Positions 11,135 through 23,455 of a DNA stretch of 64,000 bases are shown in pieces. The stretch's first letter is position 1; each line of letters opens with the position of its first letter. A model generated the notes under the pieces. That model had not been told where the DNA came from, made no database searches, and saw only the letters and a program-made list of their open reading frames with translations. A program made the translations under genes and the position numbers. Origin of the DNA: Liolophura sinensis. Lineage: Eukaryota > Mollusca > Polyplacophora > Chitonida > Chitonidae. Where the stretch lies: contig NC_088295.1 of assembly GCF_032854445.1 (NCBI RefSeq), forward strand, positions 45,807,385 to 45,871,384, given 5' to 3'.

Positions 11135-12608
11135 CTGTAACAGACAATGTACACGCTCACCTCACAACTTGATAAACAGATAATTTGTAACTTCTGGTTA
11201 CAACACACTACACACCAGGAGCCTGTTATACAAAGAGTGTGTAGGGCTGCCTTAAAACACAAACTACCATGGTGGCATATCTCTACGGAATGTAACAAAT
11301 TAGAATTCTGTAAAACAGGTCCCTGAAAGGAATAACTGACACACACACACATTCTTATAGATGTGTTACTGCTGAGGAGTGAAAAATGACGCAGCTGAAT
11401 TTGAGATGACCAAAAAAAGGCAATCTGAAGCAAAGTGTGTTTGAGTAAATATTTTATGATCTAAGGCACATTGTAAATTAACGTTTTTACATCATTTGAA
11501 TTCCAGTGAAATGCTTGAAAACACATCAAGTAGGCTTAACAAAACTCTTCTAGCATTTTGCGTTTTACAGGTGAGCCAACTACATAAAATATAAAAATGG
11601 AATAAAAATAAAAGTGAAAATCCACACTTTTCTTTTGTTCAATCTCTGTGTTTTTATGATTTTCATTTTCTTTCTTGGCTTTCCACTAATGTAAATCTAT
11701 CTTAAACAAGAAAACTTGCTAGGATAGTTCAGATTTTCAACAAACTAGAGGATTTTTAAGTTTTTATTTTATTTCTATACTCTCCCCGGACATGAAAAAA
11801 AGATATATTCTTCTCGTAAAACAATAACTAAAATATATGTGTCCCTTACACATATGTGAAGACTTACATACATGTATGTATGACATGCGGTCATAGCAGT
11901 TGCATGGATGTACATGTGTCAAACCCTTATAGAGATGAATCTGAGACCATTCGTCTAGAACAAGGGCGTATGACTGGCAGACTACAGATCAGATAGTTTG
12001 GAGCAGATACAATCAGTAGTTTGTATTCATGACTTTTACAGGTAACTAAGCCTCTTATCGGGGCGATCAAACACATGTAAACATTTCTACAGAAATGTAT
12101 TCAACTTCACCTGGACAGATGTTCCCAGTGGATTACAGGATGAGATAAGCCTCACAAAACACAACCCTGTCTAATATTGGTTTTCACTTACATATACCAG
12201 GTGTTGTTTGCATGACATAGAGAAATCAATTTTAACAACCTTATGTGACATTAACAACCCCAAAGATTGAAAGTAGAACATACATGGTCCTAACAAAACA
12301 CTTACCAACTTGTAGACTGCAGTCATAGCCCATACATAAAATACACAATATATGTAATCAATGCAAATATAGCACTGGAGACGATGACTGTAAACATATT
12401 CATATCTTCAACAATCAGGGAATATTAAATGTTAATTTTAAAAAATATAGGTAAACAGAACCATGCCTTGTATTTGGACACAGCTATATGTACTGGCAAA
12501 CTATCTAAAATCAGACGTAATTTTTCCAATATTAGTATCGCCATCAAGTCCAGTGTCACCCACGATAAGGTTTCAATTAGCTACTAACTGAATCGCTTTA
12601 TACATTAC
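11135..12608 (-). other. Intron 10
   Basis: A 1474-bp intron. It contains a 110-bp MITE-like element (11216-11325) and a short CA repeat at 11338-11350. Nothing else recognised. Confidence 0.75.
11216..11325. mobile_element. MITE-like element, 110 bp with 17-bp imperfect inverted ends
   Basis: The left end CAGGAGCCTGTTATACA (11216-11232) pairs with the reverse complement of the right end (11309-11325, CAGGGACCTGTTTTACA) at 14 of 17 positions. The interior includes ACTACCATGGTGGCATA. No coding capacity and no clear target duplication. A small non-autonomous DNA element is the best reading; a chance hairpin is possible. Confidence 0.55.
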
Positions 12609-12720
12609 CTGAGGGTTCGACCAGAACCACTTTGTCTGCAGGGAAGAAGCCTGGCCTGGCCATGTAACCGTCCTTCACCACATAGCCTTTCCACACTCCA
12701 TTAGGGTTCTGCTCCAGAAC
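12609..12720 (-). CDS. Caskin-like exon 10, second half of SH3 domain
   Basis: The 112 nt, phase 0 to 1, acceptor TTGTAG and donor TCAG|GTAATG, give residues 310-346. VLEQNPNGVWKGYVVKDGYM is followed by ARPGFFPADKVVLVEPS. VLEQ-x-P-x-G-x-WKG and GFFP-x identify the SH3 n-Src loop, the conserved Trp (only the first of the common WW pair) and the distal strand. The Tyr of the usual P-x-x-Y-V end is Lys (ADKV). The ligand groove therefore lacks several canonical aromatic residues. Confidence 0.92.
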
Positions 12721-13999
12721 CTACAAAATGACACATACTGAGGTGTACAACAACACATCAATGTATAAAGCCAGGCCAAGGCCAATCTGGAGATAACAAT
12801 TCTTAGGTGTACAAACCCAGTGCGTGAAAACTAAGGTAGGCTGGTAAGAAAAGGTTAGCAGAACTACATGTACATAGGGTGGCCTCAAAACATCACACAT
12901 TTAGATACTGTCAACATTTCTTTATGTTTACATGTAAATTTGTTTATGTTGGTTTTTCTTGAAGATGGTCGGGGTGAAAGTCTTGCAGATACCAACAGGT
13001 TGGGCAACTGTGCTACAAATAATTCTTACTAGGGCATAATTTGATCGGCATATCCATAAAAAAAAATACGCACAGAACATAAACAGTGACTCAAAGGATC
13101 CCTCAATCTCTGACTTAGTCTAACATGGCCATCTAATGAACAGACGTATCTCTTTGAGAGTGTTATTTTGGAAACCTGGATGTCTTTGATGACCCTGATA
13201 GAGACATGAGTGTAAACACATTTCCCAGTCTATGGAAAGTTCACAGCTGACCCTAAATTGGCACTTAATTAACCAGAAGATGGTTCAAGTGCTTTCATAC
13301 ACTAATGCATGTATGTATGATTATAATTTAATTTCTGTAGGTACTTTCTGTAAGATGAAACTCAATCATAGGAATATGTACAAAGTACCTTAAATCAATG
13401 AGAATTTCATGAGGCTTAAAACAGATAGACTAAATGAGAATGAAGTTTGATCTCTATTTTATGAGTAAGTATATGTGGAGAGAAAACATGAGATGAGCAC
13501 TGCACATGTGTGGTCAGCCTTCAACACGTGGAAAGACAGGGAAAAATAACCACAATGTAATGTATCCAGCATATCAATCATGGTTGGTGGAGAGATGGGC
13601 ATGTTATCTCTCCACTTATAACTACTCAAAAAATACAGATCAAACTCCAAACAGGTAAGTTCTTGTTCCATCTATCTATCTCGCGACAAGTGTCAAGATA
13701 ACACAAGATGTTCAAAGCAACACTGTCATCTCAAGAAGTACTTGAAACAAGAAATTCAAATAAGAAAGCCAAAAAAACAGTCGCTGCTTCTGTATGTCAG
13801 CTTCCTAGTGATATGTCTAGTGGCCCTAATTGTGCCTCATAATGATCTTTAACTTGTTTTTCCAAATCGTCCCTGTAGAGACTGTCGGTAACTCTGACAC
13901 CAGGTTTACACAGATGTGCAAAACGAGGATTCAGTTTGGGTTTTATGAGTTCACACGTGACATGTTGAGTTCAAAATAAGCATTTGAAAGGCAAGCCAG

Positions 14000-15260
14000 A
14001 GAATCTTAATAAGCCTGTGAGTACACATTTTTTACCACACTTGTAATACCTTTGATGGCCTTAACCAGACATTTTTGAACCGGTTGTAGTTTGAGATCAT
14101 TTGATCTAGTTTCCGCAGTTATATTCTCCCAAATAGTCATAGTCACCTTAGGAACAAGTAGAACAGGACAATTGCTAGGGGTATCATGACTTTCCATAGT
14201 ATCATTGATTGTTTTCTCCTCCAATTTTTCTAACATATTCTATCCTAATTCCATAACCTTTTCTCATACGAAAGAGTAACTCTGAGTGCAATTTATGCAC
14301 ATTTTCAATTTGATTCTTGGGACAAAACTACATTGGTTGGATTGGCCAATTTCACGCTTTCACACAAAAATATAATTTTATGAATCAACACAGAATAATG
14401 CCTTCGGAATATCCTTGAATAAACACCTTGCAAATATATGAAAACGTTTAAGAATTACAGCAGGTTAAGCTATGAGCCACTTTGAGATCAATAGGTGGCT
14501 CAGCAGAGCTAGAAACTTTTAAAGCGGTCCCCAAACCTAGTGTCTGCTTGCAAGGTCAGGCTTGCAATTGTCCAATTGGTTAACATTACTGGCATTATCT
14601 CCCTTTACAGGGAGAAAATTTAAATCACCTTGATGATCCTCTTCATCATGGTATTCAAGGGATAAGGTATTCATAATTCAGTCACCAAAGTCTTTGTTAG
14701 CATCATTTTGAGCAGAAATTAACTGCTCTAGTCGGGACAGTTTTCTGACCAGCTCGGATGGATTTACGCCAGAAACATGTTGTGATTTCAACGGCCCATG
14801 TGACATAGGGGGTTGAGCACTCTGCACACCACTCGTACTGTGTTCAACTAAACATTCCTCAGGAATGTCAAGATTACAATCTGAAATTTTCGCAGATTTT
14901 GAGACGGCTTTGCCTTGGATGATGGTTCGCCCTTACTGGTGCTGTTACTTGCCCCAGGCATTTCTACATGTGACCTTAGACCAAGCCCGTCATCATAGCT
15001 GCCCATCAATTTGCGGGACAAAGTTTTGGTTTGCTCAGATTTGTCGATCACTGACCTGATATAAATTCTGTTGCACAAACTTCTTGAAGAAGCTGTTCAA
15101 AATTATTTCGGACCATTCACTGACGATATGTTTGGGAAAATGCCAAAAATGTGGAAATTATTTCCAGTCTGACACATGTTACATATGTTCCAAAAGCATG
15201 GTGAGAAAACTCTGACCGCACATACGCAGAGCTCATCTCTTGTTTTCTCGCCACCAGACT
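14000..15260 (-). pseudogene. Degenerate retroelement gag-like ORF
   Basis: Two minus-strand blocks look like one protein broken by stops and frameshifts. The upstream block (15078-14848) holds ...SYDDGLGLRSHVEMPGASNS and, in a shifted frame to 14690, LVRKLSRLEQLISAQND. The downstream block (14236-14006) holds VTMTIWENITAETRSNDLKL followed by QPVQKCLVKAIKGITSVVKN. The pattern I-W-x-x-(I/L)-x-x-x-TR-S-x-DL-K-L-Q-x-(V/I)-Q recurs in gag-like proteins of retroelements, I believe of the tyrosine-recombinase (DIRS-like) kind, in cnidarians and molluscs. No RT or recombinase is seen nearby. Family assignment is uncertain; that it is a broken mobile-element ORF is more secure. Confidence 0.5.
14232..14400 (-). 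repeat. Unclassified dispersed repeat, copy 1
   Basis: Its reverse complement matches 25340-25497 closely, sharing CCAACCAATGTAGTTTTGTC, GTGAAAGC or GTGAAGCC, TGTGCATAAATT, and a GGAATTAGG-ATAGAA end. It directly precedes the second gag-like block in transcription order, so it may be part of that element. Confidence 0.6.
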
Positions 15261-16067
15261 ACGAGATAAAATGAGAGTCTGCTTTTGAACTTTTGAAAAA
15301 AAGCTTAATATCTGATCTGAAAGGAATGCATATGCTTATAGAAACAAATGGCATGCAGAATTGATTTGAATCAATCTTGAACATGTATTTTCTTTTTAAT
15401 GTACACATTGATTGCCTTAGTTTATATCATGAATACCAGATGACTCCTCAGTAATTTAATGCTACCTTGGGTAAAAATATAATTTTAACCAAAATGTTGC
15501 AAGTCACATATTTCATCTCATCTTCACATCTTGGCTTTTACATATATAGTACTTGGCCAGGGTGTTTGGTGAAAGATGTAGTATGTTTACTTTAAATAGG
15601 ATCTGTTTAGTCTTCTGTAATAGTGTTGGCTCTAAACTTGGGACTCTTGGCGAACACTGGAGTAGGGGATACTACCTGCACATGTTCTGTACATGTACAT
15701 CTATACCAGCAGAGGTACATACATACCATGTATACATCCAACCGGGCCATCAACAAGTGCTAAAGTAATAAATCAGCTGACATTTGTCAATGGGGTCTTC
15801 ATAGTGTCTTAACCATAAAACTCTCTATGAATGAATAATTACGGCTTAACATCACATCAGCAATATTTTCGCCATACTGCGACGACAAACTCCCTATGAT
15901 TTTGCCATTCATTAGTATTCCATGCATAATTTGAATAGCCACTGCAATCCAAGAGTGTGCCCAAAGCAACAGGACATGCATATATACATGGATGTATGAC
16001 ACTCATAAAACCAACAAGCGTACCCTACAATAAAACTTGCAAGAACGGAGAAGTGATGCTAGAAATG

Positions 16068-16205
16068 GTTTATGTATTTATTCGCCTGGTGTATTATGCC
16101 ATAATTAAGAATATTTCACTTATCTGATGGTGGCCAGCATTATGGTGGGAGAAACCCATGACCATCTGCAGGTTGCTGACAGACCTTCCCATGTACGAGA
16201 TGCAA
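16068..16205 (-). mobile_element. SINE fragment (AAATA-tail type)
   Basis: Minus orientation. Contains the tail (TTTATGTATTTATTC), the conserved domain (AAGAATATTTCACTTA, GGCCAGCATTATGGTGGGAG), and the core to GCAGGTTGCTGACAGACC. The tRNA-like head is missing: the match stops near 16205. Confidence 0.8.
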
Positions 16206-17508
16206 GAAATGAGGAGGAAAATAACTGAAACTGAGTTGTTCAGATGCTAGGTTGCCTCCATACATGTATGTGAATTCCCCTGCCCTTCCCAGTGTGTTGT
16301 GATTATCACACCCCTTAAAAAAGACCTGGCGTTATTTCTAGATCTAAAACTCAAGCATGTGTCAGTAGCAACACCCAGATTTTGCTTCAGGAGTGTGATA
16401 GACTGCCTCAAATTTGAAGGTCTACAACACGGCCATGTTAAGACTGCACGCCCCAGCATGCTACAGTGTACATACAAAATAATCTTTCCCTATCAACATC
16501 ATAAATACGTCCGCCAGATCACCGGTTACCACAGTTGACGAAAGTTTTACAGAATTTCACCGGAAGCAAAACCGTAGATCAATTTCATATTATTTCCGTG
16601 TTTGAGGGGATTTCTGTTCTGCCGAGAATTGGATTACTAATTACTGATCAGTTCAGAAGGTTACGGTCAAGGCTTGAATTTTTAGCTCTGTCAGCATACT
16701 GTGCATGTGAAACGAGTTATAAGACAGCAATGAAAGATACTGGCATCAACCATGTGTTGCTTGCCACAGGTCACATTCTGTAGACAGACTGAGGTGTGCA
16801 GAAAGCTAACAGGTATATGTGTAAATCCTAAAGACATAAACATTTTGCCACTGTCCTGAAGTCAGTTTATTCTGAACAAGAAAATGCACTTTCTGTGCTG
16901 ATCCTTACCAGATCCTTCCATTTCACATTTTATGCTTGTATTTATTTACTTAATTTTTTTTTTATTTTTTTATTTTCTTCTTCACTGGCAGAGTGGTAGT
17001 CAGGATTATGAGCTGGATACCCTGGGAATAGCCCAAAGAAATGATTCAGGCAGGCCAGTTACATGTATAGCAGGACGCAAACCTTTCCACTTGATAAGTA
17101 GAGAGGTACGTGCACCATATTGGTAGTGGTCTTCAAAAAACATTTGACTGTACAACTGGGCAAACAGACATCATCGATTGTGCGGTTGTCAGCAAAGCCT
17201 TAAGAAAAGCAAAAGGGTGTCTTAGCAACTAAAAGGCTGCCGTGGCGGCCAACTTCCAAATGTCTCAACAAACCAATCCTTTAGATTTAACCCCAAATCC
17301 TCTTTCTCAGTAATCATATATGACTCCAGGACTTGCATCTCTTAAAATGAAATGCTGTCAAAGAACAGGTGGGGTTGTCTTGTGCATTTGTATATAAGCC
17401 TACAAGAATCTAGCATAAATAACATGTGTTGCCTTTCATGTTTATTCTGATTACATGTGGCTCCTCCCTGTATACAACTGTGCTGCTGTGAATGTCATAT
17501 GTACTTAC

Positions 17509-17600
17509 CGATATATAGTCCCCTTCCTTAAAACTAAGGCACTCAGTGTCGATGTTGAAGTTGTCCTTAACAGCTCGGGCGTATACAGCAAAACTGGCCT
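17509..17600 (-). CDS. Caskin-like exon 9, first half of SH3 domain
   Basis: The 92 nt, phase 1 to 0, acceptor GCACAG and donor TCG|GTAAGT, give residues 279-309. After E-A-S the exon reads FAVYARAVKDNFNIDTECLS followed by FKEGDYIS. The spacing ARA-V-K-D...L-x-F-x-x-GD is that of an SH3 RT loop. The usual ALYDY is replaced by ARAVKDN, as in vertebrate Caskins, which have RAT-KDY-C-NNYD at this place. No long open frame surrounds this exon, so it depends on homology, splice sites and phase, all of which agree. Confidence 0.9.
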
Positions 17601-18417
17601 CTGTGCAAGAAAAACAAAAGTCGTCTTAATACTTCTCAATAGTGCACAATGTTTGCATGGCTAAAAACCATTGGGAAAACAGTGAAGAAAACACAACCAG
17701 AAAAAGAAAAAAAAAATCATATCTTTGGCCAAAGCCATGCGCGAACATTTTAATGAGTCACAAAATAACGCAAATCCAGCCCAGGAAATTGGCCTGCACG
17801 AGTTGAACAAGCGAAACTTGATGCAATCCCATTAAAATGTCCCAGGCAGTAGACAATATGGTATTGGTCTACAGGCTTCAGAGTTAAGCCAGCCTGTTAA
17901 GGACCAGATAATGGTTCTACAGACTTGGTGTAGTTCAGATCCCAGCATGACTATTGATTCTGGGGGGCTGACACACTGATTAAGATGAGGTTATAGCTAC
18001 TGTTCTCTTGACAAGTTACATCATATACTGCCAAAGCTCTCCGTCACTTTTCCACCGACCCACATAGCCAGAGCATACTTATACCAATATCTATGAATAC
18101 TGACAAATGAGTGTATATTTACATAATGCTAGTATTTACCCCTGTCCCGAAACTGTCCATAGTGATTCAAAGGGGCAACACTGTGCCGTAGTGTGGCTAA
18201 TAATTTGACGATAGTTTGGCAATAAAAGTGAAATAAATTTCCTGCTTCTGCAGGCGTCCCATCAGATTATCAATGAACCACTTTGGCGACCTGACTGGGT
18301 CACATTTCTAAGGACCTATTATCTGAACTATAACACAGATTATCTTTCAAAAACTCTACCTATTTACAACTGATCTGAAATGTCGTTTGTAACAGCTAGC
18401 TCAAACAGTGCTTGTAA

Positions 18418-18486
18418 ATGAGTGAGTGAATGAGTGCTTGGGGTTTAACGTCGTACTCAACAATTTTTCAGTCACATGATGTCGAC
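18418..18486 (-). mobile_element. SINE fragment (CTCA-tail type), 3' end only
   Basis: Begins with GAGTGAGTGAATGAGTG and continues GCTTGGGGTTTAACGTCGTA, CTCAACAATTTTTCAGTC. Matches the first about 65 bp of the full element at 59101. Truncated, as expected from incomplete reverse transcription. Confidence 0.85.
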
Positions 18487-20340
18487 CTTGTAAATGAAGG
18501 TCGAATCATACGTGTCATTGATTACAAAGAGATAAGAGTGAAATGAAACCATTCGTGTTAAAGTTTATACTCCAAGAAAATTTACAAAATAATCTCTCGG
18601 CATTCTTACAATCCCACATTAATATGGGATACACAACCGAACAAATAAAAAAAACATCCACAACTAGTACTTCATATCTGTGCAGAGCTATCCTCTGTTA
18701 TAACTCAAAAGACTGTGAGTAGAACGGCCATCAACCACTAAAGAGATACGTGTATATCATTTCAATATTTCAAGGAGATTATAGCTATACCACTGGAAAA
18801 GCATAAGCTGTTCCTATGAATTAATAATTAATCCGATTTAAAGTTGTGCATTAAGGTACCCAAGTGTTGGTGCTTTCAAATTCATCTCCTGGCATGAGGT
18901 TTAGAAGATTTACAAGTTCTATCAATATTGACATATTTACAATTTATTGGGCATTTATGGGGCACTATGGAAGCACACAGCAGTCAATAGTTAGGAGAGA
19001 TAGCCAATGGATTAGACACCCTTTAGGGGAATTACCCCAACCCGCACACATCAGGAAATCATGACCCAACTTGGGCAAATACGAGAATGATGGCTGATTG
19101 CAGACCAGTCATGGCGCTGTGGTATCGATTAGGCCCAGAGACCATTATACACACTGTCAATTATACGCTCAATTGTTGGTTATGTTTTATTATGCATTAT
19201 GACCATAAACATGGCATTGATTTTCCCCTGCAATGTAAATCTGACAAATGAGCATTTGCAGTCACTTCCGTGAACTATGTGAAGGTGTAGACCACCACTC
19301 TGCTACCATCACATAGAGGGTTGCAGATTGTAAACAGGAGAAGCCTTAAATAGGTTAGAAGAAATTGGTAGCTAATTCCCAGAGTCCTGGAGGCAATCTT
19401 ATCACCCAATAACACAACACTGATAAAAGCATTAACAGCAATTTATCAACTATGCTAATTAGATCTAAATGTGTAAGAGTCATACCATGAAATAATAAGC
19501 AATTTAAGGACCTTTCCTGTCCACTTTGGACAAATAGAATAGGAGCTTGCTTTGCTAAATTTGTGATCGGGATTTCTCTTCAAACAATGGACTAACATAT
19601 AAACTGCAAATCTGTCACACTTCAACACCTCCAACCTGTACACTCCAAACATATTAGGCAAATGCATTTTTTTTTTGCTTTGCTGAGGCCAGTCTCTGGA
19701 CTGTACTGCAGCTACATGTGTTAGTAATAATTAGGTTAGGCCTTAAGACAGACACCCTGATTGGTCATAACAGCTCCTTTGTTCTATCACTTCATTGGTC
19801 AAAGTGCCAAAGATGCCATATTCAACCCTGATGCTATAACCTCTGATATATGGTGAGGGTGTAAGATTTTTGAAAATTCATACAATTAGCACCTGTAAAA
19901 CAGACCAAAAACAGGATGTTTATAAATTTATAATGACCACAGAATCAGAACACCTTCATTATCATAGAACTTGGAAAATGAAAATGTTTTATCAATATTA
20001 ACAAAATCTGTGAAATACATATAGTTCTCAAGTCAATAATAAAGAAAACATGCACCTAAGCCTAACCTGGTACTCAGAGCCTGGAGAAAGCTATGTATGG
20101 TCATTAATGATCCTGTCCTTTGGGCAAACCCTGAAAGATAGATTGACTTTCTGGCCTGTCAGCAAATGAGTTCATGACCTGTAATAATACAGATACTAAG
20201 CTTGGGACTTCTACTGTTTGAGTTTTCAGATTTGCTTTAGTCTGGAAGGGGAAAGCTTCTCTTTGACCAAACATGGTAAACATACATCAATTCTTCAAAG
20301 GGTATGAACTATACTAAAATATCGGACACAAATATATGTA

Positions 20341-20461
20341 CCAGCAACCTGTGGATGGTCGTGGGTTTCCCCCGGGCTCTGCCTAGTTTCCTCCCACCAT
20401 AAGGCTGGCCGCCGTCGTATAAGTGAAAGATTCTGGAGTACGGCGTAAAACACCAATCAAA

Positions 20462-20492
<31 letters not shown>

Positions 20493-20494
20493 AT
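20341..20494 (+). mobile_element. SINE fragment (AAATA-tail type) with long AAAT microsatellite tail
   Basis: Plus orientation, starting in the core at CCAGCAACCTGTGGATGGTC, through CCCACCATAAGGCTGGCCGC and GAGTACGGCGTAAAACACCA to a run of AAAT repeats (about 20457-20494). Head absent. Low divergence suggests a younger copy. Confidence 0.88.
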
Positions 20495-22084
20495 ATAACA
20501 GTTCTCCAATATGTTTGTTTGGAAAGTAGGAGCACTAAACATAATATTTCATGACCTTTATTTGGCCACAAAAATGCCTTTCGGGGCAAACACAATAGAT
20601 GTACCATAAGAATGTTTCTGAAATTGGAGCTCATCAGAAAGTAATACAGAGCAGCTACTACTCAACACAGATCATCGATTGTTAATCTTTTGGGCAGGCA
20701 TACTAATACAGTGTAACAATGGAAGTGTTTAATCCCTACAATATCCCTACATGCATGTGCACAAACTCCTTGAAGAGCATTGAGTTTCTGTATGTATGCA
20801 AACAATGTCTGATTCACAAACTGAAATAGGACTAACATTTTTCCATGCTGGTACATATGTTTTTTATAGTAGATTTTTTACATGCAAAATCCTCAACAGT
20901 AACGACGACATCTGAAGGTTTACCTGAGCTTCTAACTCTACCTCTATACCAGTATCACATACACTGCACAGGTGCCTATGATTCAATCAATGTGCCTGAC
21001 AACACTTCTCCAAGCTCTACACACCAGTACACTTGAAACCAAGGATCTAATAAAAGTGTCTTTGATTAGCTACTGGGTGTAACTGGTGTGGTACTTGTGC
21101 CTTACAAAGTGCCCTTCACAGCACAAACCGAACAGGTGGATGTACTGGGGGTGGTGGTTATATATTGCTACAGTGGCACATGTACACAGGGGCCTGTGGC
21201 ACTGGGAGGGCAGCTTCCAACCTAACTCCCCATGTATAGCGCTGACAGATGTTATTATATTATACCGCCTGCCATATCTGACTTCAACCCTCCAAAATTT
21301 ACCAGACTTACCCCTGTAAACAGACACTGGTCTCGGATGTTCACCTCTCGAGTTACCCAGGCAGTGGCCAATGCAAAACTTCATAGCTTGCAAACTCACA
21401 ACTTCACACTACACCTTGATAATTTCACGTTGGGTGCCATCACTAGAGGCTAACTCCTGTCTTTCCCTCACCTTAGATTTACTAAGAGCAGCCACTCATG
21501 AGTGAGCGGAGGATAGCGGTGGAAATTTAACTCAGAGCACAGGTCTGACACAGATACTCCCGCCAAAAAAAAAAGGGACCAGAAAAAATTAGATCGGTCG
21601 ACCTTTTGAGAGTAGGAAATAATACGGCTGGTGAAAAGTGTGCATGCCATCTCCGCCAACACTTGGGGAAGGCGCCGTTTCTAAGCTTACACACAGGGAA
21701 ACGCAAAGCTAGAAAAAGCTGTAGTGGGGCTAGGGAGGTCTTTAGTTTCACTGGCAGGGAGGGCTAAGTGCAACTCCTGTCACATGATCTCTGATTGCTA
21801 CCAGGCAGTCTTCAGAGCTCATCCCATCTCATCTTTTACAGATAGCCACTTTTATCAAACATACTACCCAGGAGCTGCATCCGGCCAGCAGCCCTGGTAT
21901 ACCACAGCCATACCATGGCCATCCAGACTCAGAAGAGCACAGCCCTATATTGTACGCACACATTGGCCAACCTCAGTAGCCTATACCGTCAGCTGTTGGC
22001 CAGAAACATTTGTGATAACCAGCTTCTGTTTAAATACAACAATATTACATTTTTATCCAAACCTTCTTGGTTTATACACCTGTA

Positions 22085-22362
22085 GAACTTGTATACATGT
22101 AAAAATTCATCAGCAATTTAAAATGACATGCCAGCCTACCTGTATATTATAACTGAACTTATATACATGTAAAAATTCATCAGCAATTTAAAATGACATG
22201 CCAGCCTACCGGTATATTATAACTGAACTTGTATACATGTAAAAATTCATCAGCAATTTAAAATGACATGCCAACCTACCTGTATATTATAACTGAACTT
22301 ATATACATGTAAAAATTCATCAGCAATTTAAAATGACATGCCAGCCTAACTGTATATTATAA
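22085..22362. repeat. 70-bp tandem repeat, 4 units
   Basis: Units start at 22085, 22155, 22225 and 22295, each beginning GAACTT(G/A)TATACATGTAA and containing CATCAGCAATTTAAAATGAC. They differ at only a few bases, so the expansion is recent. The last unit is slightly short. Confidence 0.93.
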
Positions 22363-22973
22363 TTTAGAGGTTGTCATCCCACTGAGAGGGAAGTAAACAT
22401 CCAAATGTGTCATCATATCTTAATAATCTATACACTTGTCTACACATATTTATTAACAGTCAAAAACACTCTATACACCTAGGCTACAGTACATCAATGT
22501 ACAGTAAAATATTCCCAGTTGTAAAACTCCAATATGATTTTACTACGATTAGATGAGATTCGTCACATCACAATAAGTATATATATTGTATTTATCACTG
22601 AACAGAATCAGTGTCCTGTGAAATCCCGGAGCGCATCAATAGGTCTACATGTTTGTTATGTTCACAACATGATTACTTTTGAATCATCCGTCATGCCAGT
22701 TTTTAACAAACCTTAAATCAGCACACCCAGGATTTTACTTTTACAAGTTGTTATCAACACCTTGAAGGATTAAAAAAGGTAAATTTATATGTACAGCTAA
22801 ATGAATTGCAAAACTGGAGCTTTAACTCTACAGGGAACTGTCCTCAATGACAACAGACTGAAACTTGATTCGAAAGTAAACTGCTTGTCAACTCCTCTCT
22901 AAATCTGGAGAACAAATCATTTCACTACTGAAGGAGATCCTACAACAATGGATTACCATACAATTCTAACAGT

Positions 22974-23001
22974 ATATTAAAGGGACATGTCCCTTTAATA
23001 T
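22974..23001. repeat. Perfect 28-bp palindrome
   Basis: ATATTAAAGGGACA followed directly by its reverse complement, with no spacer. It contains two TTAA sites and AAAGGGACATGTCCCTTT at the centre. It could be two fused transposon ends or a cruciform/binding site. Confidence 0.9.
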
Positions 23002-23455
23002 GAAAGAAATTATAAAAATATTAAATTGAAGAAATTCAGAATTTTTGAGTTGGTTCAGATGAATACTTAAAGGTGTTGCATTGACTCCAAACTAAATCCA
23101 TCACCAATGAGACTACATGCAAATGAGGCAGGGAAAAGATTCCCACAATGCAACCTTTGCTCATGGTTCACAAATGCAAACAATACGATAGATTGAAAGC
23201 AATATTGTAAGTCTAATAAACCAAATATGACCTTCCTTTCTATCGATAATGTTTTATAAAGTACCGTAACTTCCAACGACCTAACAACATGAGCTTACAT
23301 AGGGACTGCACAATGACGTGCCTAACAAATCAAGCCTTCTAGAGGCCTACGTGATCAACACTTACAATTCCAATGCATCTTAGTCCACACAAAAAACTGA
23401 GCAGCTAGGATCAAAGCTTTCACAGACACACTAGGTACTTGTAACTCAAAGGGTC

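Larger units (their letters stand above)
12721..17508 (-). other. Intron 9
   Basis: A 4788-bp intron. It holds the gag-like retroelement remnant (14000-15260), a copy of the unclassified dispersed repeat (14232-14400) and a truncated SINE (16068-16205). 12721-13990 and 16300-17500 show nothing I can name. Confidence 0.75.
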
